Assembly: GCA_023268595.1 (NCBI GenBank)
Contig: JALQUD010000016.1
Location: 1 to 14,905, forward strand
Direction: 5' to 3'
Origin: Candidatus Saccharimonadia bacterium
GTDB taxonomy: Bacteria; Patescibacteriota; Saccharimonadia; Saccharimonadales; UBA4665
DNA length: 14,905 nucleotides
Shown here: positions 12,832 through 14,905 of the stretch, in pieces
Numbering within the stretch: position 1 is the stretch's first letter
Layout: each line of letters opens with the position of its first letter
Notes under the pieces: generated by a model
Databases searched by the model: none
Seen by the model: only the letters and a program-made list of their open reading frames with translations
Told to the model about the DNA's origin: nothing
Program-made: the position numbers and the translations under genes

Positions 12832-12867
12832 AGATAGCAGATTTTTGAAAACGCCCTGGGGACGCGA

Positions 12868-12890
12868 CGACGGCCATACGCCGTCATCAT
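12868..12890 (+). repeat. Leader hairpin before the M16 peptidase gene
   Basis: GACGACGGC and GCCGTCATC pair at eight of nine positions around the loop CATAC. No T-run follows. It lies between the predicted start point and the GGAGG ribosome site at 12904-12908, so it may modulate translation. Confidence 0.5.
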
Positions 12891-12916
12891 GACAGGGGCA
12901 AACGGAGGATAGCGGC

Positions 12917-14266
12917 TTGAAACACTCGGTTTCGGAACTGGTTTTGGATAATGGCGCCAAAGGGCTGCTGATACATGTACCTACGGCGAACGTCATGACT
13001 TTCGAGATCAACTTCCGGGCCGGTGAGTACCTGGTCGATGAAAAGAAGTGGGAAGTGCCGCACATCATGGAGCACGTGCTGCTCGGCGCTAACGAGCGCA
13101 TCCCGCGGGCCCGCGATTTTCAGGCCGAGATCGAAAAGAACGGTGCCTACAGCAACGCCAGCACCAGCGTCTACGACATCAACTACGAAGCCGAATGCGC
13201 CGACTTCGAGTGGGAGCGCGTGCTTGACCTGATGATCGTGGCCATCACCAAGCCGTTGTTCTTGCGCGAGGAATTCAAGGCCGAGTTCGGCAATGTCTGG
13301 GAAGAGCTCAACGCCCGCAGTAACAACCACTTCCGCCATCTGAGCCTGGCGCTGCGTGGTGCCTACGGCTTCCTGGCTAAGACCGACCAGGAACGCCTCA
13401 AGCTCATGAAGAACGTCAAGCTCAAGGACGTCGTGGAGCATTACAAGTACACCCATGGAACCAACAACATGCGTTTCGTCATCGCCGGCAACATCACGCC
13501 GGGCCGGGCTGAGGCGATCCGCACCATGCTGGAGGCCGTCGAACTGCCTAAAGGCCGGCGCTTCGCGTTGCCTAATGAACGTCCGATCGCGCTTAAGCAG
13601 CCACTGTATATCCATAATTCTTCCGTCAAGAATATCTATTTTTACGTCGACACCTTCGCCAAGCGGCGTCTGGACATCGAAGAGTCCGATGCCTTGCATC
13701 TGGCCAATACCTTGCTGACCGAGACGCTGCACAGCCGTATCCTGGGCAAGGCCCGCGAGCGGGGACTGGTCTATGGCATGAGCAGCGGTGTGCACGAGGC
13801 TAAGCTGGCCAGCAGTTGGTGGTTCGGTGCCCAGGTCAGCCCGAAGAACGCCCCCGAGCTGTTCGATATCATGACCGGCGAGCTGACCGGCGTCTTCAAC
13901 GGCAGCCTGGGTGATGAAGAAATCGAAGCCGCGCAAGCATACGCCCTTGGCCGGTACCAGCGCGGCGCCCAGACGGTCGGTGGTACCGCCAGCGGTTACA
14001 GCGAGCGTTACTTCTTCGATGAGGTCATCGAGGATTATTATCAGATTCCCAAGCGTATCGGTGCCGTCACCAAGTCGGGTATCCTCGACGTCGCCCGGGC
14101 GATGTTCGCCGACAACGTCTGGGGTATGGGCGCACTGACCCGTGTCGAGGAGGCCAAGGTGCTAGATCTGCAGGCCAGGGTAGCACCACTATGGCAAATC
14201 GGCGACCAACCGGTGCTGGTGCCCTTAGAGGCTGTCGAGCGTCCGTTGGCGCAGATCAAGGCATAG
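12917..14266 (+). CDS. M16-family zinc metallopeptidase
   Basis: The 449-residue protein starts at TTG, eight bases after a clean GGAGG; no nearer ATG fits. The M16 zinc site is intact: HIMEH at 49-53, with Glu130 exactly 77 residues after His53, the spacing known for the third ligand in pitrilysin. It has both halves of the family fold, an N-terminal catalytic domain (about 1-215) and a C-terminal domain with the ERGLVYGMSSG signature. This single-module size resembles the bacterial M16B/PqqL-like and processing-peptidase types. No signal peptide is visible, so it should be cytoplasmic and degrade or process peptides. The stop is 11 bases before prfB, so the two are co-transcribed. An in-place clan relative without activity is unlikely because all ligands are present. 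Confidence 0.92.
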   Translation: MKHSVSELVLDNGAKGLLIHVPTANVMTFEINFRAGEYLVDEKKWEVPHIMEHVLLGANERIPRARDFQAEIEKNGAYSNASTSVYDINYEAECADFEWERVLDLMIVAITKPLFLREEFKAEFGNVWEELNARSNNHFRHLSLALRGAYGFLAKTDQERLKLMKNVKLKDVVEHYKYTHGTNNMRFVIAGNITPGRAEAIRTMLEAVELPKGRRFALPNERPIALKQPLYIHNSSVKNIYFYVDTFAKRRLDIEESDALHLANTLLTETLHSRILGKARERGLVYGMSSGVHEAKLASSWWFGAQVSPKNAPELFDIMTGELTGVFNGSLGDEEIEAAQAYALGRYQRGAQTVGGTASGYSERYFFDEVIEDYYQIPKRIGAVTKSGILDVARAMFADNVWGMGALTRVEEAKVLDLQARVAPLWQIGDQPVLVPLEAVERPLAQIKA

Positions 14267-14277
14267 GGCCCGGGTAC

Positions 14278-14905
14278 ATGGAGCGAATCAAGGACGATGC
14301 CGCCATCCTACAACGGGTGCTACGGGATGCGCTGGAAAAAATCGATTACGAACAGCTAGATGCCCAAGAGACGGCTTTGCGGCACGACATGGCACAGCCG
14401 GACTTCTGGCAGGATACCGCCAATGCCCAGAAAGTCAGCCAGCAACAGGCTAAACTTGAGCGGCGGCTCAAGCCGTGGCGCGACCTGGACCAGGAAACGC
14501 AGGACCTCGTGGAGCTGATCGGCCTGGATGATGAAACTATCATGTCGGACCTGGGTATGACGCTGGACGACCTGGTGGCGCGCTTTGCCGCACTCAAGGA
14601 AGAGCTCAAACTGAGTGGCCCGTACGACCAGTTCGATGTCATCCTGAGCATCCACGCCGGGGCAGGCGGTACCGACGCCCAGGATTGGGCCTCGATGTTG
14701 CTGCGCATGTACGTCCGCTTTGCCGAGCATACGCGCTGGAAGGTCGAAACGGTCGAAGAATCAGCCGGCGAAGAAGCCGGCATCAAAAGCGTCACGTTGG
14801 AAATCAGCGGTGATTTCGCCTATGGCAAGCTCAAAGGCGAACATGGCGTGCACCGGTTGGTACGGCTCAGCCCGTTCAATGCCGAATCGCGCGAGACCAG
14901 CTTCG
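14278..14905 (+). CDS. prfB: Peptide chain release factor 2 (3' end beyond window)
   Basis: RF2 ends translation at TGA and TAA. The 209 codons present cover the N-terminal helical domain (DMAQPDFWQDTANAQKV) and the start of the catalytic core: IHAGAGGTDAQDWASMLLRMY, GEEAGIKS, and GEHGVHRLVRLSPFNAESR. The SPF-like recognition segment and the GGQ loop lie past the right edge. Many bacteria control prfB by a programmed +1 frameshift at an early in-frame TGA; here the frame is open from ATG 14278 with no such stop, so that autoregulation is absent. The ribosome site is weak (GGG four to six bases before the ATG). RF2 supports TGA being a true stop in this genome, unlike in the CPR lineages that read TGA as Gly. 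Confidence 0.95.
   Translation, partial: MERIKDDAAILQRVLRDALEKIDYEQLDAQETALRHDMAQPDFWQDTANAQKVSQQQAKLERRLKPWRDLDQETQDLVELIGLDDETIMSDLGMTLDDLVARFAALKEELKLSGPYDQFDVILSIHAGAGGTDAQDWASMLLRMYVRFAEHTRWKVETVEESAGEEAGIKSVTLEISGDFAYGKLKGEHGVHRLVRLSPFNAESRETSF

Noticed and set aside
12887..13936. Long minus-strand open frame (349 codons) opposite the M16 peptidase
   Set aside because: It is antisense to a gene with an intact zinc site and a clear ribosome binding site; its translation has no recognisable domain and reads as a codon-bias shadow.
14278..14380. Programmed +1 frameshift in prfB
   Set aside because: The reading frame is open from the ATG with no early TGA or CTTTGAC-type slip site.
1..14905. 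CRISPR arrays, tRNA or rRNA genes, insertion sequences, phage genes
   Set aside because: No spaced direct repeats, cloverleaf-like segments, transposase motifs or terminal inverted repeats were seen; the Cas4-like nuclease has no Cas neighbour.

Overview
The window is a gene-dense, moderately GC-rich bacterial segment on the standard genetic code. Several genes end in TGA, and a release factor 2 gene (the factor that reads TGA) lies at the right edge. The gene content and protein style best fit a Patescibacteria/CPR bacterium, most likely Saccharibacteria (TM7). The clues are a SerRS with CPR-like active-site motifs, a short ribosome hibernation factor, a SecA without the C-terminal zinc domain, an LPxTG-anchored DUF11-type surface protein, and many genes that appear leaderless. 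This placement is my inference from memory of those families; no database was searched.

Left region (1-3300), cell envelope. It opens with the 3' part of a cysteine/histidine-rich repeat protein, followed by a membrane-anchored cytochrome b5-like heme-binding protein. Convergent to these, a two-gene minus-strand unit encodes an LPETG surface protein and a small Gln-rich exported peptide, driven by a TTGACA-17-TAAATT promoter. A one-TM orphan protein is transcribed divergently from that unit.

Middle-left (3200-5650). A near-consensus promoter is followed almost at once by a terminator-like hairpin, then an NYN (PIN-like) RNase gene. Next come a HAD phosphatase that seems to start at CTG, and a stand-alone PD-(D/E)XK nuclease with two Cys pairs.

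Centre (5650-9145). serS appears to be leaderless and is followed by raiA/hpf. raiA converges with a minus-strand pair of membrane proteins, a six-TM orphan and a VTT/DedA-like protein; the two facing stop codons overlap inside a perfect hairpin. The divergent region before secA carries a bulged palindrome, a direct repeat, and a short leader ORF whose TGA overlaps the secA ATG.

Right (9145-14905). secA ends at a 13-bp stem. It is followed by a membrane-anchored dockerin + CAP-domain protein whose -10 box and start codon lie in an inverted repeat. An M16 zinc peptidase and the 5' two-thirds or so of prfB complete the window, apparently as one operon.

The region mixes translation housekeeping (serS, raiA, prfB) and export (secA) with exported or surface-anchored proteins, as expected for a small host-associated cell with an elaborate surface. 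No tRNA, rRNA, CRISPR array, insertion sequence or phage gene was seen. No gene-free stretch exceeds 300 bases.
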